Assembly (NCBI GenBank): GCA_022072615.1
Contig: JAJVHS010000001.1
Coordinates: 1-33,813, forward strand
Direction of reading: 5' to 3'
Length of the DNA stretch: 33,813 nucleotides
Source of the DNA: Phycisphaerales bacterium
Lineage (GTDB): Bacteria > Planctomycetota > Phycisphaerae > Phycisphaerales > UBA1924
Shown here: one piece after another, positions 7,596-16,500 of the stretch
How positions within the stretch are numbered: the stretch's first letter is position 1
Layout: every line of letters begins with the position of its first letter
Program-made: the position numbers and the translations under genes
The notes under the pieces: model-generated
Databases searched by the model: none
What the model was told of the DNA's origin: nothing
The model's input: only the letters and a program-made list of their open reading frames with translations

Positions 7596-8291
7596 GTGAT
7601 CCTGCTCATCGACAACTACGACAGCTTCACGTGGAATCTGGTCCAGCGCTTCGGCGAGCTCGATCCCTCGCTCGAACTGGACCGGGACCTCATGGTCGTC
7701 CGCAACGACCGCATCACCCCCGACCAGGCCGAGGCGCTCGACCACGGCCACGGGCCTTCGCACCTGGTGATCTCTCCCGGACCGTGCACCCCCAACGAGG
7801 CCGGCATCTCCGCGGCGATGATCGAACGTTTCGGTGGACGCATCCCCGTCCTTGGCGTGTGCCTCGGCCACCAGTGCATGGCGCACATGAACGGCATGAC
7901 CGTGACCCGGCACGTCATCCAGATGCACGGCAAGACCAGCCCCGTGCATCACGATGGACGCGGGATCTTCGCCGGACTCTCGAACCCCTTCACCGCGACA
8001 CGATACCACTCGCTGGTCGTGCTCCCCGAGACCATCCCGCCGCCCCCGCCCGCGCTCGACGGCCGCTACCAGCACGATGGGTGGGTGGTCTCCGCGTGGA
8101 CCGACGAGCCCGACGGCGCCGGCGGCACGCGCCGTGTCGTCATGGGCATGCGGCGGGTCTTCGCCGACCCGTCGAAGATCCCCATCGAAGGCGTGCAGTT
8201 CCACCCCGAGAGCTTCCTGACCGACGAGGGCCCGCGCCTGCTCCGCAACTTCCTTGAGTCGGGACCCCGAGCACGCGCCGGCGCCGCCTAG
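7596..8291 (+). CDS. Class I glutamine amidotransferase, anthranilate/aminodeoxychorismate synthase component II
   Basis: The 231-residue product is a TrpG/PabA-type glutaminase that supplies ammonia to a chorismate-using partner in tryptophan or folate synthesis. Family motifs are complete: LLIDNYDSFTWNL at 3-15, the oxyanion region ISPGPCTPNEAG at 59-70, the nucleophile Cys89 in GVCLGHQ, and the His203/Glu205 dyad in QFHPES. No trpE or pabB lies beside it, so the sequence cannot decide between TrpG and PabA. An insertion of about 20 residues (PETIPPPPPALDG) and a longer loop before the catalytic dyad are unusual. The GTG at 7596 is chosen because the conserved ILLIDNYDSF motif begins at once. 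Confidence 0.92.
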   Translation: MILLIDNYDSFTWNLVQRFGELDPSLELDRDLMVVRNDRITPDQAEALDHGHGPSHLVISPGPCTPNEAGISAAMIERFGGRIPVLGVCLGHQCMAHMNGMTVTRHVIQMHGKTSPVHHDGRGIFAGLSNPFTATRYHSLVVLPETIPPPPPALDGRYQHDGWVVSAWTDEPDGAGGTRRVVMGMRRVFADPSKIPIEGVQFHPESFLTDEGPRLLRNFLESGPRARAGAA

Positions 8292-8350
8292 TCCCGTATC
8301 CCCACACCGCCCGCCTCCCTCTTCATCCACCCGTCAAGGAGCCGCTCACC

Positions 8351-9970
8351 GTGGACGTCACCGGATTCTCGATCATCGCCGGGTCGATCGCGACCGACCG
8401 AACCAGCCCGTTCCGCTCCATCGACCCGGCCACCGGCAGAAACGGGACCGTCGAGTTCCACGCCGCCGGACTCGCCGAAGTCGACCTCGCGTGCCGGGCC
8501 GCTGCCGATGACTTCGACGCCTTCGCCTCGCATCCCCCCCAGCGCCGAGCCGATTTCCTCGAGCGCTGCGCCGCCGGCATCGCCCAGCTCGGCGACGCGC
8601 TGGTCGCGATGGTGAGCTCCGAGACCGGCCTCGCCGCGCCGCGCGTCGCCGGCGAGCGCGACCGCACCGTCAACCAGTTCCGCTTCTTCGCGGGCCTGGT
8701 CCGCGAAGGGAGCTGGGTCGAAGCGGTCATCGACCGCGGCGATCCGGCTCGCACACCGCTCCCCAAGCCCGATCTGCGGCGCATGCTGCGGCCCCTGGGA
8801 CCGGTCGCCGTCTTCGGGGCATCGAACTTCCCCCTCGCGTACTCCGCGGGCGGCGGCGATACCGCAAGCGCCCTGGCCGCCGGCTGCCCCGTGGTCGTCA
8901 AGGGCCATCCGTCGCACTCCGGCACCGGCGAGATGGTCGCGGCCGCCATCACCCGCGCCGCGCGCGAGTCCTCCATGCCCGCCGGCGCCTTCAGCTACCT
9001 CCACGCCGGCGGAACGCGCGAGCTCGACATCGGCCGCGCCGTCATCACGCACCCGAGCATCAAGGCCGGCGGCTTCACCGGATCCCTCGGCGGCGGCATG
9101 GCGCTCGCCCGGCTCGCGGCCGACCGGCCCGACCCCATCCCCGTCTTCGCGGAAATGGGCAGCGCAAACCCCGTCTTCATCCTCCCCGGCGCGGCCGAAA
9201 ACATGGGCTCGGATATCGCGCAGCGGTTGCACGCCTCGGTGACCAACTCCGCCGGCCAGATGTGCACCTGCCCCGGCCTGATCTTCGTCATCCGCTCCGC
9301 CGCCGCCGATGCGCTCATCAACCGGCTGGGCGAACTCATGGGCCAGACCGAGTCGATGGTCATGCTCTCGCCCAGGATCCGCGGCGGGTTCATCGACCGC
9401 GTGGCGACCGTCGAGTCGATGCCGGGCGTCCGCGTCGCCGCCGGCGGGCCGCACGAGCGCCCCAAGACCATCGGCGAGCAACTGACCGGCGGCTCCTACG
9501 CCCGTCCCACGCTGCTCGTCACCGACTTTGCCGCCTTCAAGGCCCATCACACCCTGCGCGAGGAGTGCTTCGGCCCGTCCACGCTCGCGATCGTGTGCGA
9601 TTCCTTCGAGCAGCTCGCGGAAGCCGCCGGACTGGTCGACGGCAGCCTGACCGGCACCATCTGGGCCGACCCGAACATTGATCAGGACGCCGCGGTGAAG
9701 ATCCACCGGTCGCTCGAGCAGCGCGCCGGACGGATGATCTTCAACGGCGTGCCGACCGGCGTCGAAGTTGCCCCGGCGATGGTGCACGGCGGCCCGTACC
9801 CCGCGACCAACCAGCCGCACACCTCCGCCGTCGGGTCGCTCGCGCTGCGTCGGTGGTGCCGCCCGGTGTGCTACCAGAACTGCCCGCCGTGGATGCTCGC
9901 CCCCGAACTCTCCGACGCCAACCCGCGCGGGATCTGGCGCTGGGTCGACGGCTCCCTCGGACGGTCGTGA
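8351..9970 (+). CDS. Aldehyde dehydrogenase, alpha-ketoglutaric semialdehyde (2,5-dioxovalerate) dehydrogenase type
   Basis: This 539-residue NAD(P)-dependent aldehyde dehydrogenase most resembles the ketoglutaric semialdehyde dehydrogenases. These oxidise 2,5-dioxopentanoate to 2-oxoglutarate at the end of oxidative pentose, uronate or hydroxyproline routes. Visible motifs are FGASNFPLAYS with catalytic Asn159, PVVVKGHPSHSGTGE (cofactor binding), GFTGSLGGG (cofactor loop), AEMGSANPVF with Glu268, and GQMCTCPGL with the likely nucleophile Cys305. The GTG start at 8351 has AAGGAG about 10 nt upstream. It lies 59 nt after the amidotransferase gene on the same strand. Substrate is inferred only from family resemblance. 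The nearby sugar locus makes a role in sugar-acid catabolism plausible. Confidence 0.88.
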   Translation: MDVTGFSIIAGSIATDRTSPFRSIDPATGRNGTVEFHAAGLAEVDLACRAAADDFDAFASHPPQRRADFLERCAAGIAQLGDALVAMVSSETGLAAPRVAGERDRTVNQFRFFAGLVREGSWVEAVIDRGDPARTPLPKPDLRRMLRPLGPVAVFGASNFPLAYSAGGGDTASALAAGCPVVVKGHPSHSGTGEMVAAAITRAARESSMPAGAFSYLHAGGTRELDIGRAVITHPSIKAGGFTGSLGGGMALARLAADRPDPIPVFAEMGSANPVFILPGAAENMGSDIAQRLHASVTNSAGQMCTCPGLIFVIRSAAADALINRLGELMGQTESMVMLSPRIRGGFIDRVATVESMPGVRVAAGGPHERPKTIGEQLTGGSYARPTLLVTDFAAFKAHHTLREECFGPSTLAIVCDSFEQLAEAAGLVDGSLTGTIWADPNIDQDAAVKIHRSLEQRAGRMIFNGVPTGVEVAPAMVHGGPYPATNQPHTSAVGSLALRRWCRPVCYQNCPPWMLAPELSDANPRGIWRWVDGSLGRS

Positions 9971-10102
9971 CTCTCTTGCCCCCGTCCGACCCCGCGCCAC
10001 CGGCGGCGAGTCCGTCAGCGGTCCCAGGTCCGCACGGCATCTCTCCGTGCCACTGTCCTCGGCGGCTCTGCGACGAGGTCAGTCCGCGACTTGATCTTCG
10101 AT

Positions 10103-10130
10103 TTGAACTTTGAACTTTGAACTTTGAACT
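10103..10130. repeat. Perfect heptamer repeat (TTGAACT)x4
   Basis: Four perfect copies of TTGAACT lie in the convergent gap between the aldehyde dehydrogenase and the oxidoreductase gene, 18 nt from the latter's stop. A related imperfect stretch (TTGATCT-TCGA) precedes them. The last copy forms a small palindrome, TTGAAC-T-GTTCAA (10124-10136). AT content here is far above the surroundings. Confidence 0.9.
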
Positions 10131-10148
10131 GTTCAATCGCTCCGACGC

Positions 10149-11204
10149 CTACGTCGTGCCGCCCCGGCTCTCCAGTTCGAGCCGCACCCCGCCCGCCTTC
10201 TGACTGGCGCGTTCGGTCAAGATGGCCGCGGTCACCCACGCCGCGTCATCGAGCGTCGCCGCCGGCTCGCGCCCTTCGCGGATCGCCGCGATGAACTCGA
10301 GCGCCTCGTACTCGTACGCCGTGCCCTGTGGAAGAGGGATCTCGCGCACCTCGCCGCCCTCGATCAGCCGCAGCGCCGGCGCCCGCGTCAGGTCAAAGTC
10401 CGCCGTCGCGCGCTCGAACTCGACCAGGAACTGCATCCGGAACGGGAAGCCGGGCGAGCGCAGCCACGCGCCCGTGGCGGTGACCCGCCCCGGCGCGGCC
10501 GACCCGCCGCGCCCGAAGTCGTACACTGCCGTCACCCCGAAATCATCGCCCACCGCGCCCACGTGCGACGGCGCGCCGAAGAGCCAGTAGACCACGTCCA
10601 CATCGTGCACGTGCAGGTCGAACAGCGCCCCGCCCGAGCGAGCGGGGTTGAGGTAGAACTCGGGCGCCCACGTCGGTCGGCTGCCGATCCGCGTGAACGA
10701 CGCGCTCACGACGCGCCCGTACCGCCCCGATTCCACCGCCTCCTTCAGCCACGTCCACCCCGGCCAGAACCGCATGCACATCCCCGGCATGCACAGCCGC
10801 CGCGCCGAACCAGCCGCCGCCGCCACCGTTCGGATCGAGTCGACGTCGAGCGCCACCGGCTTCTCCACGAGCACGTGCTTGCCCGCTCGCAGCGCCAGCG
10901 CCGCCAGCTCCGCGTGCGTGTCGGTCGGCGTGCAGATGACCACCGCGCCCACCTCGTCATCGGCGAGCAGCTCGCCCGGCTCGGCGTAGCTCCGCAGGTC
11001 CAGGGGAACCCGGGCCGCCGCGCCCGTCGCGAGGTTCCCCGTCGTCGTCACGCGGCCCGTGCGCCGCTGCGGGTCCTGGTCGGCCACCGCGACCACGCGG
11101 CACAGCCCCTTGGCCGCCGCCGCGCCGAAGGCCGCCAGGTGCGTCTGGCCCATGAAACCCATGCCGATGATGCCGATGGTTGGAACGGAGGTCGTCACGG
11201 GCAT
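10149..11204 (-). CDS. Gfo/Idh/MocA family NAD(P)-dependent oxidoreductase
   Basis: The 351-residue product is a sugar or cyclitol oxidoreductase. The Rossmann fold begins IGIIGMGFMGQTHLAAF with the glycine motif GMGFMG at 14-19. CTPTDTHAELAALALRAGKH leads into VLVEKPVALD, so the family EKP catalytic motif is at 114-116. The C-terminal domain has GGALFDLHVHDVDVVYWLFG, with candidate catalytic His198/His200 and Asp201. The ATG at 11204 begins the conserved fold almost at once; the open frame extends upstream through the isomerase gene only by chance. It is the last gene of a minus-strand set after the MFS transporter and the isomerase, 23 nt from the latter. Family members oxidise C3 or C1 hydroxyls; the substrate here is unknown. 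Confidence 0.92.
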   Translation of the reverse strand: MPVTTSVPTIGIIGMGFMGQTHLAAFGAAAAKGLCRVVAVADQDPQRRTGRVTTTGNLATGAAARVPLDLRSYAEPGELLADDEVGAVVICTPTDTHAELAALALRAGKHVLVEKPVALDVDSIRTVAAAAGSARRLCMPGMCMRFWPGWTWLKEAVESGRYGRVVSASFTRIGSRPTWAPEFYLNPARSGGALFDLHVHDVDVVYWLFGAPSHVGAVGDDFGVTAVYDFGRGGSAAPGRVTATGAWLRSPGFPFRMQFLVEFERATADFDLTRAPALRLIEGGEVREIPLPQGTAYEYEALEFIAAIREGREPAATLDDAAWVTAAILTERASQKAGGVRLELESRGGTT

Positions 11205-11227
11205 GCGCAAGCTCGGGAGTGAGTTCT

Positions 11228-12100
11228 TCAGTGGATCGCCGATGATGGAAAATACGGCTCGATGAGCCGGCGGGCCTTGATGACGTCGTTGATGCGGTCT
11301 TCGCCCGCCTCGCGCTCGATGACGAGGTTGACGCCCGGCTCGCTGGTGAGTCCCGCCGACTTGTACGCCGCGAATAACGCCTTCCAATCCACCGACCCGG
11401 CGCCGGCGGGAACTTCCGTCCCCCACACGCCCGGGCGGTTGGCCGGCAGCGCGTCCTTGACGTGGATCTGCCGCACCGCGGGCGCCAGGGCCTTGAGCGC
11501 GACCACCGGGTCTCCCATCCCGTAGAGGATCATGTTCGCGGGATCGAAGTTGACGCCCACCGTGATCTTCGGCGTGCGCGGGCCCAGCAGCGTGTTGATG
11601 TCCGTCAGGACCGCCAGCAGCGTCCCCGCCGCCTCCTGCCCCGTTTCGAACGCGACCGCCACGCCCGCGTCGGCGAACACCTCCGCCAGTTGGCGGAGGC
11701 GGTCGACAAGGATCGCGCGGCGAGGATCGTGCCGGTCGTGCGGCAGAAAGCCCGCGTGGAACGTCACCAGCCTGATGCCCAGCGTGCGGGCGAGATCCGC
11801 GTTGGCGCGTCCCGCCGCCAGGTTGGCGTTCCACGTGTCATCGGGCGAAACGCCGCCCGTCGCTCGGATCGAGTCGAGCGTCGAATAGTCCTCGCCCTCC
11901 ATCCCCATCATGCCCGAGAGAATGCCGATGCCGTGGGCCGAGAGCGCCGCCCGGGTCTCGTCCAGGTCCCACGCGCCCGACCGGATCGGGTCCAGCGCGG
12001 GCTGAACCGCCGCCACCCCGCACTGGCGGACCTTCGCCGCCAGGTCCGCGGGATCGGTCGGCCGCAGCGACCACGAGCACACGCCCAGCCGGGGCGTCAC
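11228..12100 (-). CDS. TIM-barrel sugar phosphate isomerase/epimerase (AP-endonuclease 2 fold)
   Basis: The 290-residue product belongs to the xylose-isomerase-like TIM-barrel superfamily, whose members isomerise or epimerise sugars, and some act on 3-keto-sugars. The start is LGVCSWSLRP. The metal-site residues expected for the family are visible: Glu152 in AFETGQEAAG, Asp186 in GVNFDPANM, His213 in IHVKDAL and Glu262 in VIEREAG. The GTG start at 12100 overlaps the MFS stop by 4 nt (GTGA), which fixes the start and indicates translational coupling. The Gfo/Idh oxidoreductase follows 23 nt downstream. This isomerase plus Gfo/Idh pairing is typical of bacterial catabolic clusters for inositol-like or 3-keto sugars. 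The substrate is not known. Confidence 0.88.
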   Translation of the reverse strand: MTPRLGVCSWSLRPTDPADLAAKVRQCGVAAVQPALDPIRSGAWDLDETRAALSAHGIGILSGMMGMEGEDYSTLDSIRATGGVSPDDTWNANLAAGRANADLARTLGIRLVTFHAGFLPHDRHDPRRAILVDRLRQLAEVFADAGVAVAFETGQEAAGTLLAVLTDINTLLGPRTPKITVGVNFDPANMILYGMGDPVVALKALAPAVRQIHVKDALPANRPGVWGTEVPAGAGSVDWKALFAAYKSAGLTSEPGVNLVIEREAGEDRINDVIKARRLIEPYFPSSAIH

Positions 12101-13437
12101 GACGCTTCCTCCGGCGACCGGCTCACGCCGTTGCGGAACGTGAGCACGAAGCCGATCAGGATCAGCAGCGCGGCCCCGCTGGGAACGATCCACACCATGC
12201 GCCAGTCCACGACGTCGCCGCCCTCGGGCCCGCCCTTGGTCGTGAACGCGTTTACGATCCGCGGGAACACCTGGTTGCCGACGAACATGCCCAGCCCCTG
12301 CGTCACCAGCACGAGCAGGCCCTGCGCCTGACCGCGGACCGTGGTCGGGCACTTCTTGTCCACGTAGATGAACCCGGTGACGAAGAAGAAGTCATAGCAG
12401 ATGCCGTGGAGCACGATGCCCGCCAGGATCATCCACATCACGTGGTTGCCCCCGACCGGGTCCCACGCCCCGGCGAACAGGCCGTAGCGGATCACCCACG
12501 CCAGCATGCCCACCGCGAGCATCCACTTCACGCCCAGCCGGGCGAAGAACAGCGGCATCACCAGCATGAAGAAGATCTCGGACATCTGCCCGAAGGTCAT
12601 CTTGAACGGCACGTTCGCCATCCCCGCCTTGCCCGCGTACGTCGCCGCGAAGCTGTAGTACGCGGCCAGCGGGATGCACACCAGGAACGACGCGAGGATG
12701 AAGATCAGGAAGTTGCGGTCCTTCAGCAGCGAGATCGCCTCGAACCCAAGCGCGGTCGAGAGCGAGAAGGGCTTGCCCCGGGCCGGCGGGGGAGTGTGCG
12801 GCAGGAAGAAGCTGTACAGGCCAAGCAGGATGCCCGACACCCCGGCGATGTAGAAGAAGTGCGGCTTGGCGGCCCGGAGCGCTTCGAGCTTGTCCGCCGG
12901 CGCGGCGTCGTCGGGCACGACGAGCTGCGCGGCGAACGCGACCGCCATGCCCGCCGCGATCCACCCGATGGTCCCCAGCACGCGCACCTTGGGGAACTGC
13001 TTCTCCGGGTCGGTCATGTGATGGAACGCGAGCGTGTTGGTCAGCCCCAGCGTGGGCATGTAGCACAGCATGTGCGCGAGCAGGACGCCGATGAACAGCC
13101 ACGGCGAGTCGCCCTGCGACGCGGGCGCCACGCTGGGGGCCAGCAGCAGCAGGGCGCCGCCCACCAGGTGCAGCACGCCCAGCACCAGCTGGGTCGCGAA
13201 GAACCGGTCGGCGATCATGCCCAGGAAGACCGGCGCCAGGATCGCCCCGATCGGCGCCGTGGTGTACGCGTTGCCGATCGTCGACGCGTCGGCCTGGCGG
13301 TTCACCAGGAACGGCCCGAGCGTGACGAACCACGCCCCCCACAGGAAGAACTGGAGGAACATCATCGCCGAGAGCTTGATGGTCGTTCCGCCGGTCGCGG
13401 AGTGCGGATGGTCGTGCGACGCGCCTGTCTGTGTCAT
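12097..13437 (-). CDS. MFS transporter, nucleoside:H+ symporter-like (NupG/XapB-like)
   Basis: The 446-residue polytopic protein has about 12 membrane helices. The N-terminal core reads LSAMMFLQFFLWGAWFVTLG, and a later stretch has APIGAILAPVFLGMIADRFF, both characteristic of the nucleoside/H+ symporter branch of the MFS. A His-rich leader (MTQTGASHDHPHS) precedes the first helix. The ATG at 13437 is preferred over an in-frame GTG at 13449, because the only purine-rich sequence (AAAGAGAG) fits the ATG and overlaps the GTG. It is the first gene of the minus-strand operon and divergent from the large ApbE-DUF1080-GH29 gene across 136 bp. Planctomycete members of this branch often sit with sugar oxidoreductases, so the cargo may be a sugar rather than a nucleoside. 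Confidence 0.88.
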   Translation of the reverse strand: MTQTGASHDHPHSATGGTTIKLSAMMFLQFFLWGAWFVTLGPFLVNRQADASTIGNAYTTAPIGAILAPVFLGMIADRFFATQLVLGVLHLVGGALLLLAPSVAPASQGDSPWLFIGVLLAHMLCYMPTLGLTNTLAFHHMTDPEKQFPKVRVLGTIGWIAAGMAVAFAAQLVVPDDAAPADKLEALRAAKPHFFYIAGVSGILLGLYSFFLPHTPPPARGKPFSLSTALGFEAISLLKDRNFLIFILASFLVCIPLAAYYSFAATYAGKAGMANVPFKMTFGQMSEIFFMLVMPLFFARLGVKWMLAVGMLAWVIRYGLFAGAWDPVGGNHVMWMILAGIVLHGICYDFFFVTGFIYVDKKCPTTVRGQAQGLLVLVTQGLGMFVGNQVFPRIVNAFTTKGGPEGGDVVDWRMVWIVPSGAALLILIGFVLTFRNGVSRSPEEAS

Positions 13438-13573
13438 CGGTCCGTTCACTCTCTTTGCAAACAGCCTTCAGGAAACCCGCTGGAGCGCCGGCGGCGGATC
13501 GGCTACGTTGGTCTTTCCGCGTGCGCCCGGTGTCCCGGTGCGCCAGGTCCCCGCGACTCCAAGGAACGTGCAC

Positions 13574-16500
13574 ATGCGTTCGATCCTGAACCGCCTCATC
13601 CCCGCCTTCCTGGCGCTGGCCACGATAGTCCCGGCAATCCGTGCCGGAACGCGACCGGGCGAGTGGGACGCTGAAATCCGCGATGTGCCCGTCCGCCGCG
13701 CGACAGTCTTACCGAACCGCCACGAGTTTGCAAGGGTGCTCATGGGCGTGAAGACCTCCGTGGTCATCTACGCCGCCGACGCCAGCGCCGCCGAAACGTC
13801 CGCCGCCGCCGCCTTCGACCGCATCGCCGCCCTCGACGAGTGCATGAGCGACTACCGCGTCGACAGCGAACTCAACCGCCTGTGCGACCGCGCGGGCCGG
13901 GGCCCCGTGACCGTCTCCCGCGACCTGCTCGACGTGCTCGTCACCGCGGACAAGGTCTCGCGGGCGACCGGCGGGCTCTTTGACGTCCGCGTCGGTCCGC
14001 TCGTCGGCCTGTGGCGGGAATCCCGCCGGACGGGGAGCCTCGCCGGCGCCCAGGCCCTCGAGAAGGCCCGGGCGCTCGCCGCGGGCTCGATGACCATCGA
14101 CCCCGCCGCGAGCACGGTCGAGCTCGGACTGCCGGGCATGAAGCTCGACCTGGGCGGCATCGGCAAGGGATACGCCGCCGCCGCGGCTCGGGATGTGCTC
14201 GTCGCCCGGGGCATGCGCGCCTGCATGGTCACCATGAGCGGCGACGTGGCGGTGGGGGACGCGCCCCCGGGCGAGCAGGCCTGGACCATCGAGGTCGCCA
14301 CGGGCGCCAGCGACCCGCGCCGCGTCGCGCTGCCGCCCGGGCATTCCATCTCGACCGCGGGCGACGCCGAGCAGAAGCTGACTATCGCGGGCGTGCGCTA
14401 CTCCCACATCGTCGACCCGCGGACCAGCGTCGGTTCCTCTCGCCGCGGCGCCGCGGTCGTCGCCGGCACGGACGGCGCATTGGTCGACGCCCTCGACGAC
14501 GCGCTCTATCTCGCCGGGCCCGCCGAGGGGCCCGCCATGGCCGCCAAGTTCGCCGCCAACCAGTACTGCATCGAGGAGATCGCGGGCGAAGGCTCCGGCC
14601 GCCTGGTGCGCGTGCAGACGCCGCTGTTTGACGCCGCGGCCGCCCGGGCCGATGCCGCGTGGTTCGATCCGCAGAACGTCCCGCCCGCCGGCTTCGAGGC
14701 GCTCTTCAACGGCCGTGATCTCACCAACTGGCAGGGACTGATCGACGGCCCGCCCGTCACCGCGTCCATGAAGCCCGACGCGCTCGCGCAGGCCCAGGAA
14801 CGGGCCAACGCCTCGATGTCCACGCACTGGAGCGTCCAGGACGGTGAACTGGTGTTCGACGGCAGGGGCGACAGCCTCCAGACGGCCCGTCATTTCCGCG
14901 ACTTTGAGCTGTTCGTCGACTGGAAGATCCAGGCCGGCGGCGACAGCGGCATCTACCTCCGCGGCACCCCGCAGGTCCAGATCTGGGACAACCCGATCGG
15001 GTCCGGCGGCCTGTACAACAACCAGACCCACCGCTCCCGGCCGCTGGCCGTCGCCGACCGCCCGGTGGGCGAGTGGAACCGGTTCCACATCATCGTCCGC
15101 GGCGACCACGTCACGGTGTTCCTCAACGACACGCTCGTGGTGAACGACACGGTCCTCGAGAACTACTGGGAGCCGGGCCGGGCGCTCTACGCCGCCGGCC
15201 CCATCGAGCTCCAGAACCACGGCAACCAGCTCAGGTTCAAGAACATCTTCGTGCGCGAGCTGCCGCCGCTGCCCGAAGCCGCCGACCCCGACGGCTTCCG
15301 CATGGGCTGGTGGCGGGAGGCCAGGTTCGGGATGTTCATCCACTGGGGCCTCTACGCCATTCCCGCGGGCGTGTGGAACGGCAAGGACACGCCCGGCATC
15401 GGCGAGTGGATCATGCACGACCTGCAGATCCCCGTCGCCGAGTACGAGCCGCTCGCCGCCAAGTTCAACCCCACCAGGTTCGACGCCGAGGCCTGGGTGA
15501 AGGCCGCGGCCGATGCCGGCGTGCGCTACATCGTCATCACCACCAAGCACCACGACGGCTTCTGCCTCTTCAACTCCGACCTGACGACCTACGACATCAT
15601 GGACGCCTCGCCCTTCAAGCGCGACATCATGAAGGAGCTCTCCGAAGCCTGCCGCCGGCACGGCATCCGCATGTGCTGGTACCACTCCATCTGGGACTGG
15701 CACCACCCCGACGCCCAGAGCGCCGCGACCTTCACCAAATACGAGCAGGTCCTCCGCGGCCAGGTCACCGAACTGCTCACCCGCTACGGGCCCATCGGCG
15801 CCATGTGGTTCGACGGCGAATGGGACCGCCACTGGACCAACGACATGGGCAAGAGCCTCTACGACCTCTGCCGACAGCTCCAGCCGTGGACCATCGTCAA
15901 CAACCGCGTCGGCAAGGGCCGTCAGGGAATGGCCGGGCACACCGCCGCCGGCGACTTCCCCGGCGATTTCGGCACGCCCGAGCAGGAGATCCCCGCCACC
16001 GGCCTCCCCGGCCAGGACTGGGAATCCTGCATGACCATGAACGACACGTGGGGATTCAAGTCCAAGGACCACAACTGGAAGTCGCCCCAGACGCTCGTGC
16101 GCATGCTCATCGAGACGACCAGCAAGGGCGGCAACTTTCTGCTCAACGTCGGCCCGACCGCCGAGGGAGAGATCCCCCAGCCCAGCCTCGACCGCCTCGC
16201 CGAGGTCGGCCGCTGGATGAAGCTCAACAACCGCAGCATCTACGGCGCCGGGCCCAGCCCCTTCCGCGAGTTGCCCTGGGGCCGCTGCACGTCGCGCGAC
16301 GGCACGCTCTACCTGCACGTGTTCGACATGCCCGCCGACGGCACGCTGGTCGTGCCCGGCCTGCTGAACGCGGTGACCTCCGCCCGTCTGCTCGCCAGCG
16401 GCCATGACCTTCCCGCCTCCCGCACCAGCGCCGGGTGGGCGATCGACGTCCGCGGCATCACCCCCGACCCCTACAGCACGGTCATCGCGCTGGCGATCGA

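Noticed and set aside
9971..10090. GCACGG-CATCTCT-CCGTGC hairpin after the aldehyde dehydrogenase as a terminator
   Set aside because: The stem is only 6 bp and no T tract follows.
10091..10136. Tandem repeats considered as a CRISPR array (also 2445-2507 and 17806-17868)
   Set aside because: Units are 7-8 bp with no spacers, and no cas genes are present.
13070..13573. Upstream extension of the large fusion gene into the MFS gene
   Set aside because: The extension is antisense to the transporter; the ATG at 13574 has AAGGAA upstream and starts a signal peptide.
13709..16405. An 898-codon open frame on the minus strand opposite the ApbE-DUF1080-GH29 gene
   Set aside because: It is a low-complexity shadow; all family motifs are on the plus strand.
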